Source: Candidatus Palauibacter soopunensis (GTDB lineage: Bacteria > Gemmatimonadota > Gemmatimonadetes > Palauibacterales > Palauibacteraceae). Taken from it: a stretch of 48,063 nucleotides of DNA. The stretch is from assembly GCF_947581735.1 (NCBI RefSeq), contig NZ_CANPVT010000019.1, forward strand, positions 1 to 48,063. The letters run 5' to 3'. The position numbers were made by a program, and so were the translations under genes. The notes beneath the pieces are model-generated. The model had not been told where the DNA came from. It did no database searches and was given only the letters and a program-made list of their open reading frames with translations. This document shows positions 7,299-16,728 of this stretch, one piece after another (positions within the stretch are counted from its first letter, which is position 1; each line of letters starts with the position of its first letter).

Positions 7299-10112
7299 AT
7301 GTCACGCGGAATTCGTCTGAAGGCGCTCTGCGCCGCGCTCTTTGTCCTCTCCGCCGCCGGTCTGGCGGCACAGGAGACCGCGACCGTCACGGGCCGGGTG
7401 ACCGATGACCTGGGGGCCGGCGTCGCCGGTGCGCAGGTGGTCGTCACGCACGACCTGACCGGGGTTCAGACGGGAGCGCTGTCGGGCGGCGACGGCGCGT
7501 ACCAGGTGGAGGGCGTTCGTCCCGGCGGGCCGTACACCGTCACGGTGACCCTGATCGGATACGGACGCGAGTCCGAGACCGAAGTCTCGCTGGCGGCCGG
7601 CCAGTCGCTGGCGCTGGACTTCAGCCTGAGCCAGGAGGCGATCGCCCTCGATGCCCTCGAGGTCTTCGCCACCCGGGCGCAGGACAGGCAGACGCCGGTG
7701 GCGTTCACCAACGTGAGCAAGACGCAGATCCAGAACCAGTTGGGCTCCAGGGACCTTCCGCTGGTGCTGAACGTGACCCCCAGCGTCTACGCGACCCAGC
7801 AGGGGGGCGGCGCCGGCGACGCGCGCATCAACGTGCGCGGCTTCAACCAGCGCAACACCGCCGTGATGATCAACGGCGTGCCCGTCAACGACATGGAGAA
7901 CGGGTGGGTCTACTGGTCCAACTGGGACGGCCTGGGCGATGCCGCGACCAGCATCCAGCTCCAGCGCGGCCTCTCGGCGGTCAACCTGGCCACGCCGTCG
8001 ATCGGTGGCACGATCAACGTCATCACCGACCCCGCGGCCGAGGGTGCGGGTCTCACGTACAAGCAGGAGTTCGGGCTCGGCAGCCTGAACGACGACGGCG
8101 GCTGGGGGCTCGGCGGCAACATGCTGAAGGAGACCGTGGTCGTGAACACGGGTCCCATGGGAGCGTTCGCCGCCACGGGTTCCGTCGTTCGCAAGACCGG
8201 GGGCGGGATGTACAGGGGCTTCACGGGAGGCGACGCCACGTGGACCGACGCCTGGGCCTACTACCTGGCCACGTCGTTCCAGGTGAACTCCAACAACCGG
8301 CTCGAGGCCTACGCGGTCGGTGCGCCGCAGCGACACGGCCAGAACATCTACAAGCTCAACCTGGCCAGCCTCGACCCGGACTACGCGCGCACGCTCGACG
8401 GATTCGACGCCGGGGCGTTCGAAAAGTTCCCCGAGGTGGGCAGGGGCCGGAGCCCCAACGTGGCCCCGGTGAGCAGCAGCTATGGCGGGAGCCAGTACAA
8501 CAGCACGGGCCCGGACTCGGGACGGAGAGGCCGCTTCAGCGACAGCTTTCTCAACGAGCGCGAGAACTACTTCCACAAGCCGCAGGTCAACCTGAACTGG
8601 TACTCCTACTTCGGGGATGGACTGAGCCTGACCACCGTGGGGTATTTCTCCGGCGGCGCCGGAGGAGGTACGGGTACCATCGGGTCGTTGAGATGGAACT
8701 TCGATTACGGCCAGCGCATCCCGGACTGGGATGCCACCATCGCGAGGAATCGGGATGAAGCCGACGGATCCCGGGGCATCCTTCGCAACTCGGTGAACAA
8801 CCAGTCGACCTGGGGCGCCATCTCCAAGCTCCGGAAGACCTTCGACGGGGGCCTGACCACCGAGATCGGCGTCGACTGGCGCACGGCCAACATCGCGCAC
8901 TACCGGGAGGTGCGCGACCTGCTGGGCGGCACCCATTTCGAGTGCTCCGGCAGAAACCGCTGCACCCCCTCCGACTTCTGGTCCGAAGCGGAGCACAACC
9001 GCAATCTCGGCGACAAGATCCACTATCACAACGAGAACACGGTGGACTGGCTGGGCGCCTACGCACAGGCCGAGAAGACCTCCCGCGGGGGGTCACTCTA
9101 CGGCATGGTCGGATGGGCCCAGAATTCCTACACCTTCGTGGACTTCTTCAAGTCCGACCCTCGCGGCGGAAACCTCCAACTCGAGAGCGGCAATCTCAGG
9201 GGCTATCAGATCAAGGGTGGCGCGGTTCGCAATCTCAGCGCCGAGTGGTCCGTGTTCGGGAACGCGGGCGTCGTTTCCAAGGTGCCGATCTTCGACGGCG
9301 TGATCGACGACAACAACGGCACGCTTCACGACGATCCGCAGAACGAGGATTTCCTCTCGTTCGAGGTGGGAACACAGTTTCGTTCCACCACCCGCCAGGT
9401 CTCGCTGGACGTCAACCTCTACCACACCACCTGGAAGAATCGGACCCAGAGGGGCTTCGTCCGGGACCTGGGCGGCATCGAGGGCGTGGATGGGCTGGTG
9501 ACCCTGCTGGGGGTGGACGCGCGGCACATGGGCATCGAAGCCGAGGGGGCCTGGCAGCCGAGCAACTTCGTGCGCTTCGACGGCGCGCTCTCGGTCGGCA
9601 ACTGGACGTATCTGGAGGACGCCACCGGCTTCTACCGCGCCGACGACCGAACCACCGAGTCGGTGTACGTCGACTTCTACATCGAAGGCCTCAAGGTGGC
9701 CGACGCGCCTCAGCGGCAACTGGCCCTCAGCGCGTCGGTCTATCCGTCGGACGGCGCCCACGTGTCGCTGGTGGGCAAGTTCTTCGGCAACCACTACGCG
9801 GCGTTCAATCACCTGAACCGCAGCGATCCGGCCGAGAGGGGCATCCAGTCCTGGCAGCCCCCGGGCTATTCGGTCCTCGACCTGCACCTCTCGTATGCGC
9901 TCGGCGACATCATCCCGATCGCCGGTGGGGCGGGCGTGCGCGTCTTCGCCAACGTGTACAACCTCCTCGACGCGACCTACATCCAGGATGCCACCGACGC
10001 CTCGCAGTTCAACAGCTACTTCGAGGACGGCGACGTTCACGATGCGGACTCGGCCGAGGTCTTCCTCGGCTATCCGCGGAACCTGAACGTGGGGTTCCAG
10101 GTCACCTTCTAG
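7299..10112 (+). CDS. TonB-dependent outer-membrane receptor with N-terminal CarboxypepD-regulatory-like domain
   Basis: The 937-residue product imports an unknown ligand through the outer membrane using TonB energy. Residues 1-25 form a signal peptide ending at LAAQ. Residues 27-110 form a carboxypeptidase regulatory-like beta sandwich (ATVTGRVTD, then VEGVRPGGPYTVTV and LIGYGRES). The plug follows, with DLPLVLNVTPSVYATQQ, INVRGFNQRN, INGVPVNDMENG and IGGTINVITD. The remaining 700 residues are rich in alternating aromatic and polar strands, and the protein ends in NLNVGFQVTF, a typical outer-membrane terminal strand. I see no SusD-like partner nearby, so I do not call it SusC. The gene is preceded by its own spacer and ribosome binding site and is probably monocistronic. 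Confidence 0.95.
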   Translation: MSRGIRLKALCAALFVLSAAGLAAQETATVTGRVTDDLGAGVAGAQVVVTHDLTGVQTGALSGGDGAYQVEGVRPGGPYTVTVTLIGYGRESETEVSLAAGQSLALDFSLSQEAIALDALEVFATRAQDRQTPVAFTNVSKTQIQNQLGSRDLPLVLNVTPSVYATQQGGGAGDARINVRGFNQRNTAVMINGVPVNDMENGWVYWSNWDGLGDAATSIQLQRGLSAVNLATPSIGGTINVITDPAAEGAGLTYKQEFGLGSLNDDGGWGLGGNMLKETVVVNTGPMGAFAATGSVVRKTGGGMYRGFTGGDATWTDAWAYYLATSFQVNSNNRLEAYAVGAPQRHGQNIYKLNLASLDPDYARTLDGFDAGAFEKFPEVGRGRSPNVAPVSSSYGGSQYNSTGPDSGRRGRFSDSFLNERENYFHKPQVNLNWYSYFGDGLSLTTVGYFSGGAGGGTGTIGSLRWNFDYGQRIPDWDATIARNRDEADGSRGILRNSVNNQSTWGAISKLRKTFDGGLTTEIGVDWRTANIAHYREVRDLLGGTHFECSGRNRCTPSDFWSEAEHNRNLGDKIHYHNENTVDWLGAYAQAEKTSRGGSLYGMVGWAQNSYTFVDFFKSDPRGGNLQLESGNLRGYQIKGGAVRNLSAEWSVFGNAGVVSKVPIFDGVIDDNNGTLHDDPQNEDFLSFEVGTQFRSTTRQVSLDVNLYHTTWKNRTQRGFVRDLGGIEGVDGLVTLLGVDARHMGIEAEGAWQPSNFVRFDGALSVGNWTYLEDATGFYRADDRTTESVYVDFYIEGLKVADAPQRQLALSASVYPSDGAHVSLVGKFFGNHYAAFNHLNRSDPAERGIQSWQPPGYSVLDLHLSYALGDIIPIAGGAGVRVFANVYNLLDATYIQDATDASQFNSYFEDGDVHDADSAEVFLGYPRNLNVGFQVTF

Positions 10113-10160
10113 GGGAGGCGATCCGGGATACCCACGGATTCCGGGAACGGCATCGCGGAA

Positions 10161-10194
10161 ACAAACGGCCCCGCTGGCGGATGCCGGCGGGGCC
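10161..10194 (-). terminator. Rho-independent terminator downstream of fbp
   Basis: On the + strand GGCCCCGC (10167-10174) and GCGGGGCC (10187-10194) form an eight-base perfect stem. The inner GGC/GCC pairs extend it. On the minus strand the stem is followed by GTTTGTTTCC (10157-10166), a moderate U-rich tract. It therefore best serves the minus-strand fbp gene, which ends 33 bases away. It may also help separate fbp from the convergent TonB receptor gene. Confidence 0.7.
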
Positions 10195-10226
10195 GATCGC
10201 TATGGGGGGCGGTCCCGCCGTCGGGA

Positions 10227-11228
10227 TCAGTCCTCGGCCAGGTAGCGCCCCGCCATCTCCACGAGGTCGGAAGCGCCCAGGAAGGTCGGCACGCGGTGGT
10301 GCAGGCCCTCGGGCTCGATGTCGAGGATGCGCCGCCGGCCATCGGTGGCCCGGCCGCCCGCCTGCTCGCAGATCATGGCCATCGGGGCGACCTCGTACAG
10401 CAGGCGCAGCTTCCCCTCCGGCTTGGCGACGGTCCCCGGGTACATGAAGATCCCGCCGCGCAGGAGCGTGCGGTGGAAGTCCGCGACCATGGACCCGACA
10501 TAGCGCGCCGAAAATGACGGCGCGTCGGGGGGAGGCTGCCGGAGGCGCTCCACGAGCCGCTGCTGACCCGGCGTCCACTTGTCGAAATAGGCTTCGTTGA
10601 TGCTGTAGATGTTCTTGCCGGGCGAGGGGATGCGCAGGTTCCGGTACGAGAGGAGGAACTCGCCGATCCCGGGGTCGAGCGTGAAGCCGTGGACGCCCGC
10701 CCCGGTCGTGAAGACGAGCATGGTGGAGGAGCCGTAGAGGACGTAGCCCGCCGCGACCTGTTCGGATCCCGGCTGAAGCAGGTCGCGCCTCCGCACCTTG
10801 GTCCCGTCGCTCCGCTTGCGGTAGACGGAGAAGATGGTCCCCACGGAGATGTTCACGTCGATGTTCGAACTTCCGTCGAGCGGGTCGAACGCGATGATGT
10901 ACGGTCCGGGGTCGCGCGATTCGGGGACATGGACGAACCCCTCCTCTTCCTCGGACACCATGCCGCTCAGGCTGCCGCAGCGCCGCAACAGGTTCAGCAG
11001 GACGTCGTTCGCGTAGTCGTCCAGCTTCTGCACTTCCTCGCCGTGCACGTTCGTGCTCCCGATCACGCCGAGGATGTCGATGAGGCCGGCGCGGTTCACG
11101 GCTGCGGAGATGACCTTCGCGGCGAGGCTGATCTGGAGCAGGATGTCGGTGAGCGCGCCCGTGGCCTGAGGGTATTCGCGCTCCTGTTCGGCGATGAAGT
11201 GCTCTACGGTGACGATGGATCCGGTCAA
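10227..11228 (-). CDS. fbp: Fructose-1,6-bisphosphatase class I
   Basis: It hydrolyses fructose-1,6-bisphosphate to fructose-6-phosphate in gluconeogenesis. The 333-residue length is standard. Diagnostic segments are SEEEE (92-96) and FDPLDGSSNID (from 114), which bind the metal ions and the 1-phosphate. Others are the sugar-phosphate-binding RYVGSMVADFHR and the GGIFMYPGT segment, and KLRLLYEVAPMAMICEQAGG near the end. The start is TTG at 11228 with a GGAG six bases upstream. No ATG or GTG lies between it and the conserved EREYPQATGALT region, so the weak start codon is probably real. It stands alone between the TonB receptor and the comEC run, with its own terminator. Confidence 0.96.
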   Translation of the reverse strand: MTGSIVTVEHFIAEQEREYPQATGALTDILLQISLAAKVISAAVNRAGLIDILGVIGSTNVHGEEVQKLDDYANDVLLNLLRRCGSLSGMVSEEEEGFVHVPESRDPGPYIIAFDPLDGSSNIDVNISVGTIFSVYRKRSDGTKVRRRDLLQPGSEQVAAGYVLYGSSTMLVFTTGAGVHGFTLDPGIGEFLLSYRNLRIPSPGKNIYSINEAYFDKWTPGQQRLVERLRQPPPDAPSFSARYVGSMVADFHRTLLRGGIFMYPGTVAKPEGKLRLLYEVAPMAMICEQAGGRATDGRRRILDIEPEGLHHRVPTFLGASDLVEMAGRYLAED

Positions 11229-11317
11229 GGTGGCTCCGCGGAAGTCGGGGGGTGGGCCAGCAGTCGCGGGGCTTTTGCCACGGACGGCTAGAGCTTACGG
11301 AGGGGCGGTTTTTCGCG

Positions 11318-13687
11318 TCAAGGCGCGTCCGCGATCCTCCAGCCGCGTGCGTCGATCTCGACGCACAGGGGGCCGTCGAGATCCGTCCGCCACACCCGCG
11401 GCACCCGGGCGGAGTCGAGTCGCGCCAGCGTCACGGCGTGCGGGTGTCCGTGCCGGTTCCGAATCCCTGCCGAAATCACCGCGATGTCCGGTTGCGTCGC
11501 CTCCAGCCATTCAAGGGAACTGGAGGTCCGGCTGCCGTGGTGGCCGAGCTTGAGGAGGTCCGTCTCCGGTCCGCGCGGCGCAAGGCGTTCCAGGATCTCG
11601 CGCTCCACCTCGATGCCGGCGTCGCCGGTGTTCACGTAGCGGAAGTCGCCGACTGTGAGACGGAAGGAGAGGGAGCCCTCGTTCGCGTCCGAGCCGGCCG
11701 GGCCCTCAGGCCAGAGAATCTCGAGTTCGACATCGTCGATGCGGAGGCGGTCGCCGGCGCGCGGCGCGTGCCAGGAGGCGCCTTCCTCCTGAAGCCGTTC
11801 GAGGAAGGCGAGGTAGGAGGCGCTGGGTTCCGGGACGCCGGGATCGAACACCCGGCGGACCCGGAGGGCCTCGAACACCGCCGCGGCGCCGCCGTAGTGG
11901 TCGAGGTGGGGATGGGAGATGGCGAGCAGCTCCACGGTGCGGGCGCCCTTGCCGCGCAGGAAAGGCACGACGACGCGGTCTCCCGCGTCGGCCATCGGCG
12001 GGCCGGATGCCGTGCCGGCCGTTCGGAAAGCCGAGCCCGGGCCCGCGTCGAAGACGAGCCATCGGCCGGCGCCGGTCCGCACGACGGCGGCGTCGCCCTG
12101 CCCCACGGCGAGCGTGCAGACGAGCGCCGTGTCACGGTGGAGGCCGGCCCGGAGCGGGGGCCAGGCGACCGCGAGTGCGAGCACGGCGCCGACCGAGAGG
12201 ACGCCGAGGCCGCGTCGGGCGCGCCTCCGATCGAGGGCGAGGGCGACGAGCGCGGCCGCGACCGCCCACGCGCGGGGGCCGAGTCCGGGGCCCGTCCAGC
12301 TCAGAGGGAGCCCCGCGAAGAAGGCCGCGATGGCCGCGAGGCCCGCGAGCGCGACGTCCGCGGCACCGGCGAACAGGACCCAGAGACCCCACGGCAGGAC
12401 CAGCGTGAGCGCGAGCGCGGGAAGCGCGAGACTCACGACCCCGCCCGCCACCACGCTCGCCGGGATCGAGGCGACGACGATGCGGTCGAAGTGGAAGGCC
12501 GCGATGGGCGCGGTAACGAGGAAGGCGCCGCAACTCACGGCAAGCGCCCGCCCGATCCCGCGCAGGTGTCGGGAGGGCAAACGCGGCAACGGCGCGCGGC
12601 CCCCGAGCACGACGCCCGTGAAACCGGCGAACGAGAGCTGAAAGCCCACGTCCGTCACGATGAGCGGGTCGGCCAGGATGGCGAGCGTCGCCGCGAGCGC
12701 CGCAAGGTCGCTGAGGCGGGCGGGGCGCGCCCGGCGGAAAGCGAGCGCCCAGCCCCAGAACATCAGCGCCGCCCGCACGGCCGAGGGCGGCGCGCCGATG
12801 AGGCACACGTACGCGCTCGTGCAGCAGGCGGCGTAGAGCAGCCGGCGCGGACCGCGCACGCGAAGGCCGATGAGCCAGGCAAGCGAAGCCCCGATCAGGC
12901 CGACGTGGAGCCCGGAGATCGCGAGCAGGTGGATGATCCCGGCCCCGACGAACGCCTCTCTCGTCGCAGGGTCGAGCGTGCTGCGGTCGGCGAGCAGCAG
13001 GGCCTTGCCGATCGCCCGGTGTTCGGGGGCGAGCCGGGCATCGAGCCGGGCGAGCAGCCCGGCGCGCCATTCGATGATCCGGCGGCCGAGACCGCGCGGG
13101 CCCACGGCGTTCGCCGGCACACCCAGCGGCTCCAGCGTCGCGCCGCCGATCCAGCCCACCGTGGCGGGCGGACGGGGCAGCCGCGGCCGTCCCGCTTCCG
13201 GGTCCGTCCCGCCCGCCGCGCGCCATGTGCCCCGGGCAAGCACCGCCGCGCCCGCCTCTCGCCCCGCTCCGGGCCGCACAAAGGCGCGCACCGCGTCCAG
13301 GCGGCAGATCCGCCCCCCCGAGACGATGTGGACGTCGCGGATCGACACCCGGACCGGGCCGGCGCCCCCGCCCGCCTGCCGCTCCGGCACCGGGTCGCCG
13401 AGCGTGCCGACCGCCGCGACCGGCGCGCCCACCTCCAGCGTGGTCACGCAGGCCCCCCGCGCCGCCGCGCCGCTCGGCAGACCCGCGAGCAACCCGGCCA
13501 CGGCGGCGAGTGCGACGGAGAGGCCGACCGTCGCGCGTGGCGGGACGCCGCCGGCTCGGACGGAGCGGGCCCGGCCGCGGACCCGCAGGGCGGCCCGGCC
13601 GACGATCACGCAAACGAGTCCCGCCGCGATCGCCGCGGGAGCGTGGAGAGCGACGGCGTCGGCAGGGGCGAGTGCGAGCCCGGCCAC
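11318..13687 (-). CDS. comEC: ComEC/Rec2 DNA-uptake channel protein
   Basis: ComEC moves single-stranded DNA across the inner membrane during natural transformation. The 789-residue product has the usual three parts. First is an N-terminal membrane and soluble OB-like (DUF4131) region. Then comes the polytopic Competence domain from about residue 215, opening with GKALLLADRST and HLLAISGLHVGLIG. Last is a C-terminal metallo-beta-lactamase domain from about 520, with SHPHLDH (HxHxDH, 592-597) and LKLGHHGS, so the nuclease-like site looks intact. GTG 13687 is the first standard start. The frame stays open upstream to about 13747 and encodes more hydrophobic residues, so the true start may be a weaker codon. 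It is the last gene of the alr-to-comEC run. Confidence 0.93.
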   Translation of the reverse strand: MAGLALAPADAVALHAPAAIAAGLVCVIVGRAALRVRGRARSVRAGGVPPRATVGLSVALAAVAGLLAGLPSGAAARGACVTTLEVGAPVAAVGTLGDPVPERQAGGGAGPVRVSIRDVHIVSGGRICRLDAVRAFVRPGAGREAGAAVLARGTWRAAGGTDPEAGRPRLPRPPATVGWIGGATLEPLGVPANAVGPRGLGRRIIEWRAGLLARLDARLAPEHRAIGKALLLADRSTLDPATREAFVGAGIIHLLAISGLHVGLIGASLAWLIGLRVRGPRRLLYAACCTSAYVCLIGAPPSAVRAALMFWGWALAFRRARPARLSDLAALAATLAILADPLIVTDVGFQLSFAGFTGVVLGGRAPLPRLPSRHLRGIGRALAVSCGAFLVTAPIAAFHFDRIVVASIPASVVAGGVVSLALPALALTLVLPWGLWVLFAGAADVALAGLAAIAAFFAGLPLSWTGPGLGPRAWAVAAALVALALDRRRARRGLGVLSVGAVLALAVAWPPLRAGLHRDTALVCTLAVGQGDAAVVRTGAGRWLVFDAGPGSAFRTAGTASGPPMADAGDRVVVPFLRGKGARTVELLAISHPHLDHYGGAAAVFEALRVRRVFDPGVPEPSASYLAFLERLQEEGASWHAPRAGDRLRIDDVELEILWPEGPAGSDANEGSLSFRLTVGDFRYVNTGDAGIEVEREILERLAPRGPETDLLKLGHHGSRTSSSLEWLEATQPDIAVISAGIRNRHGHPHAVTLARLDSARVPRVWRTDLDGPLCVEIDARGWRIADAP

Positions 13688-13803
13688 ATCCCCGGCGGCG
13701 AGCGCGAGGGCCGTCAGAAGCAGGGGCGACAGGGAGCGGGACGTCGATCAGCCTCCGGGCGCAGAGTACAACCCCTACGCTCGGAGAGGGCATCAACCGT
13801 CCG

Positions 13804-14157
13804 TCAAAGGAGGGGACTCGGCTCCGATCGTTCCGACGGGCTCGAGGGCCCGGGCGGGGCCGGGGGTTCCGACGCGGCCGGGGACTCCGACGCGGCCGGC
13901 GGCTCGAACGCGAGGCGCGCCGACGCCGCCCGGCTGGCCAGGCGCCGGGCCCGCAGCTCGGCCCGCCACGCGAGCAGGCCCGAGAGGCCCATCCCCCCGA
14001 GGATGCAGGCGAAGACGACGAGGGGGAGCGGGGCGCGGATGCGGAGGAAAGGCAGCACGACGTTTACGAGTTCACTCCCGTTCCTCACCGAAAACCAGAA
14101 CGCCGCGAGGATGACGACGACGAAGGCGAGGAGCCGCATCACGAAACGCATCAGCAT
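13804..14157 (-). CDS. LapA-domain (DUF1049-like) small inner-membrane protein
   Basis: The 117-residue product starts at ATG 14157, seven bases inside the end of miaB; a second ATG at 14151 is possible. It has two transmembrane helices: residues about 8-22 (LLAFVVVILAAFWFSV) and 38-60 (PLPLVVFACILGGMGLSGLLAW). Between them is a short NGSELVNVVLPFLRIRAPL loop, the hallmark of the LapA/DUF1049 family. A basic stretch (RAELRARRLASR) follows, then a Pro/Ser/Glu-rich low-complexity tail. LapA-like proteins take part in lipopolysaccharide assembly control in proteobacteria. The role here is not shown by sequence. Confidence 0.75.
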   Translation of the reverse strand: MLMRFVMRLLAFVVVILAAFWFSVRNGSELVNVVLPFLRIRAPLPLVVFACILGGMGLSGLLAWRAELRARRLASRAASARLAFEPPAASESPAASEPPAPPGPSSPSERSEPSPLL

Positions 14158-15530
14158 GGCTGTCCCATGAAGGTCGCGCCCGTCGTCCCCGTCAGCCGCA
14201 CCTGCGCGTACGTACCGATCCGGCAGGGGTCTCCGGGGAAGGCGACGACCTTGTTCTGCTCCGTCCTGCCGAGCACATCGCCCTGCGAGCGCGCGGAGCG
14301 CTCGATCAGGACTTCGCGCCGCGAACCCACCTCCGACTCGTTGATCTCGCGCTGGATCGCGCGATGCTCGCCGATCAGTCGTTCCAGCCGCTCCGAACCC
14401 ACTTCGTCCGGCACGAAATCCGCGTCCGGGAAGCGCGTAGCCGGCGTCCCTTCCCGCAGCGAGTATTTGTACAGATAGGCATCGTCGAACCGCACGTCCC
14501 GCATCAGGTCCAGCGTGGCCTCGAAATCCGCCTCCATCTCCCCCGGGAAACCCACGATCACGTCCGTGGAGAGCGCGATGCCGGGTACCTCGCGGCGCGC
14601 GGCGTCGACCTTCTCGAGGAATCCCTCGCTCGTGTAGCGCCGGACCATGCGCTTGAGAATGCGATCGGAGCCCGATTGCACGGGCAGGTGGAGCTGGCGG
14701 CAGACCGTCGGCTCCCCCGCCATCACGTCGAGCAGTTCGGGCGTCACATCGTTGGGATGGGGAGAGGTGAATCGCACGCGGCGGATGCCGTCCACGCGGC
14801 TTACGGCCCGCAGCAGCGTCGCGAAGTTCCAGTCTCCGGACTCGTACGAGTTCACGGTCTGCCCGAGGAGCACGACTTCGGTGAACCCCTCCTCCACGGC
14901 GCGCCGGGTCTCGGCGAGGACCGCCTCGGGCGTCCGGTTCTTCTCGGGTCCCCGCACGTAGGGAACGATGCAGAAGGTGCAGCGGTGATCGCAGCCGCGC
15001 TGGACCGTGATCCAGGCGCTCACGCCTTCCCGCCTCACGCTGTCCACGCCCTCGTAGTTCTCTTCCGCGTCGAGTCCGAGCAGCGTCTGTCCGCGCTCGA
15101 TCGCGTTCGCCCGGATCGAACCGATGAGTTCCGGCAGGGCGCGGTACGCATCCGGCCCGGCCACTACGTCCACGCCCGCCGCCTCCTCGATGAGCCGTGG
15201 GCCCAGCCGCTGCGCCATGCACCCCGTCACCCCCAGCACGAGGCCGGAATGCCGCTTGCGGTGACGCTGCAGTTCGCCGATCCGGCCTCGAACGCGCTGT
15301 TCCGCGTGCTCGCGAATCGCGCAGGTGTTCACGAGGATGACATCGGCGCGCTCGGGCGCGTCCACGCTCACGAAGCCTTCGTCGACGAGCAGCCCCTCCA
15401 TCAACTCGGTGTCGTTGATGTTCATCTGACACCCGTAGGTCTCGATGTAGACCCGCCGCCCGAGCGGGCGGGGGTCGCGGGGGCGATCCGCGGCGGGCGC
15501 CTTCAGCGTGACGAGCTTCGGCCTCTCCAT
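14151..15530 (-). CDS. miaB: tRNA-2-methylthio-N6-dimethylallyladenosine synthase (MiaB)
   Basis: This radical SAM methylthiotransferase modifies A37 of tRNAs reading UNN codons. I chose ATG 15530, seven bases after the upstream gene's stop, giving 459 residues; an open frame continues upstream but has no family content. The N-terminal UPF0004 domain has YGCQMN (Cys34), NTCAIRE and GCMAQR, supplying three cluster cysteines. The radical SAM domain has Cys180, Cys184 and Cys187 in RGCDHRCTFC. TSPHPND and LHLPVQSGSD match MiaB rather than MtaB or RimO. A TRAM domain closes the protein (about 400-459). Confidence 0.97.
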   Translation of the reverse strand: MERPKLVTLKAPAADRPRDPRPLGRRVYIETYGCQMNINDTELMEGLLVDEGFVSVDAPERADVILVNTCAIREHAEQRVRGRIGELQRHRKRHSGLVLGVTGCMAQRLGPRLIEEAAGVDVVAGPDAYRALPELIGSIRANAIERGQTLLGLDAEENYEGVDSVRREGVSAWITVQRGCDHRCTFCIVPYVRGPEKNRTPEAVLAETRRAVEEGFTEVVLLGQTVNSYESGDWNFATLLRAVSRVDGIRRVRFTSPHPNDVTPELLDVMAGEPTVCRQLHLPVQSGSDRILKRMVRRYTSEGFLEKVDAARREVPGIALSTDVIVGFPGEMEADFEATLDLMRDVRFDDAYLYKYSLREGTPATRFPDADFVPDEVGSERLERLIGEHRAIQREINESEVGSRREVLIERSARSQGDVLGRTEQNKVVAFPGDPCRIGTYAQVRLTGTTGATFMGQPC

Positions 15531-15537
15531 GGGTGGC

Positions 15538-16728
15538 TCAACGCTGCCGGAGGGAGAAGGAGAGCGTGACGCGCCGGAAGCTCTCCGCGAAGCCGGCCGT
15601 CGCGACGTCGCCCCGCGATCCGCTCTCGACGGCAAGATCGAATACGGCGAGTCCATCCTGGAACTCCCAGCCGAAGCCACCCGTCAAGGCGGACTCTTCG
15701 AGCGCTTCCGCACCCGGGCTGAAGGGGAGCCCCGTCCTCCGCCAGCCGGCCCGAAGCGGCAGCCTCCCGCCGAGCAGGGAGAGCGCGCCGTATTCGATCC
15801 CGCCGCCCAGCCAGGTGGTGTCGTGGGATTGGAACGGGGAGCCGGCCGCTTCGTCGCGCGACCCCACGGCGGACCACCCGGCCCGGCCGCCACCGGCGGT
15901 GACGAGGAGGTGGTCCGTCACGCGCACGCTACCGCCGAGTTCGATCGAGGTCGGCAGATCGAACTCCGCCTCGGGTTCATCCGCCGCTTCGGGGGTCGCG
16001 TACAGCGTCCCTCCCGTCCCGAGCGCAACGCCCGCCACGACCCGGTCGCCCAGCCGGATCGACCCACCCCCCTTGAAGCGCCAGGCTCGCCACGACAGCT
16101 CCCTCGCCCCTACGATGCCGCCGAGCGCGGGAGCCCCTCCGATCGGATCATCGAACTGACGGAAGAACGACTGCCGCAGCGATCCGGTGAGCCGCTGCGC
16201 GGAGATCCCGAGACCCAGCGGCCCGAGGCGACGCGCGAGCGACGCATCGATCGCGCTGATCCCGCCGTTGTGCTCCCGAGTCTCCTCGTACGGAACCATG
16301 CCATCGTTCAGCCGCAGCGTGTCCTGCAGGATGTTGGACCAGTCCTGGTCGAACTCGCCGCCGAAGGCCAGGCTGAAGGCCCAATCGTTGTAGGGGACGA
16401 GCGCGCGGATCGTCGTGAAACGTCCTCGTCCCGTGTCGAGCGACCTGCTCTCACCCTCCAGCGTCACGCCCTCGCTGGCCAGCGAGACGGAGAACCCGGG
16501 TTCGGCGTGAAGGAGGAGGTCGGCCGGGTTCGTGAGGCTGTACGATCCGCCGAGCAGGCTGCCCGCCCCGCCGAGCGCCGCCGAGCGGCCATCCACGGGC
16601 GCGACCGGATATCCGAGTCCGACGGCCGTGATCGGTGTCTGCGCGAAAACGGCCACGGGCGACGCCGCCAGCGCGGCGAGGACGAACCCGGCCCGAACCC
16701 ATCCCCGGAACCCTCGGACGGCCCGCAT
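15538..16728 (-). CDS. Outer-membrane beta-barrel protein, PorV/FadL-like
   Basis: The 396-residue product starts at ATG 16728, whose A is the last base of the upstream TGA (TGATG). A signal peptide ends at PVAVFAQ. The early motif GRSAALGGAGSLLGG followed by LTNPADLLLH resembles the start of PorV/UPF0164 and FadL-type barrels, where S-A-LGGA and NPA segments form the first strands. The rest alternates aromatic and small residues with many Gly, and ends in RRVTLSFSLRQR, a plausible terminal strand. It is paired with a secreted lipoprotein upstream. No type IX secretion gene is visible in this window, so the functional tie to PorV is only structural. Confidence 0.7.
   Translation of the reverse strand: MRAVRGFRGWVRAGFVLAALAASPVAVFAQTPITAVGLGYPVAPVDGRSAALGGAGSLLGGSYSLTNPADLLLHAEPGFSVSLASEGVTLEGESRSLDTGRGRFTTIRALVPYNDWAFSLAFGGEFDQDWSNILQDTLRLNDGMVPYEETREHNGGISAIDASLARRLGPLGLGISAQRLTGSLRQSFFRQFDDPIGGAPALGGIVGARELSWRAWRFKGGGSIRLGDRVVAGVALGTGGTLYATPEAADEPEAEFDLPTSIELGGSVRVTDHLLVTAGGGRAGWSAVGSRDEAAGSPFQSHDTTWLGGGIEYGALSLLGGRLPLRAGWRRTGLPFSPGAEALEESALTGGFGWEFQDGLAVFDLAVESGSRGDVATAGFAESFRRVTLSFSLRQR

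Noticed and set aside
7299-10112. TonB receptor as a SusC-type glycan importer
   Set aside because: There is no SusD-like gene beside it, and the CarboxypepD-type N-terminus alone does not define SusC.
11252-14170. Open frame of about 970 codons on the plus strand over comEC
   Set aside because: Composition is Arg/Gly/Glu/Ala low-complexity and it is antisense to a complete comEC. I treat it as a shadow.
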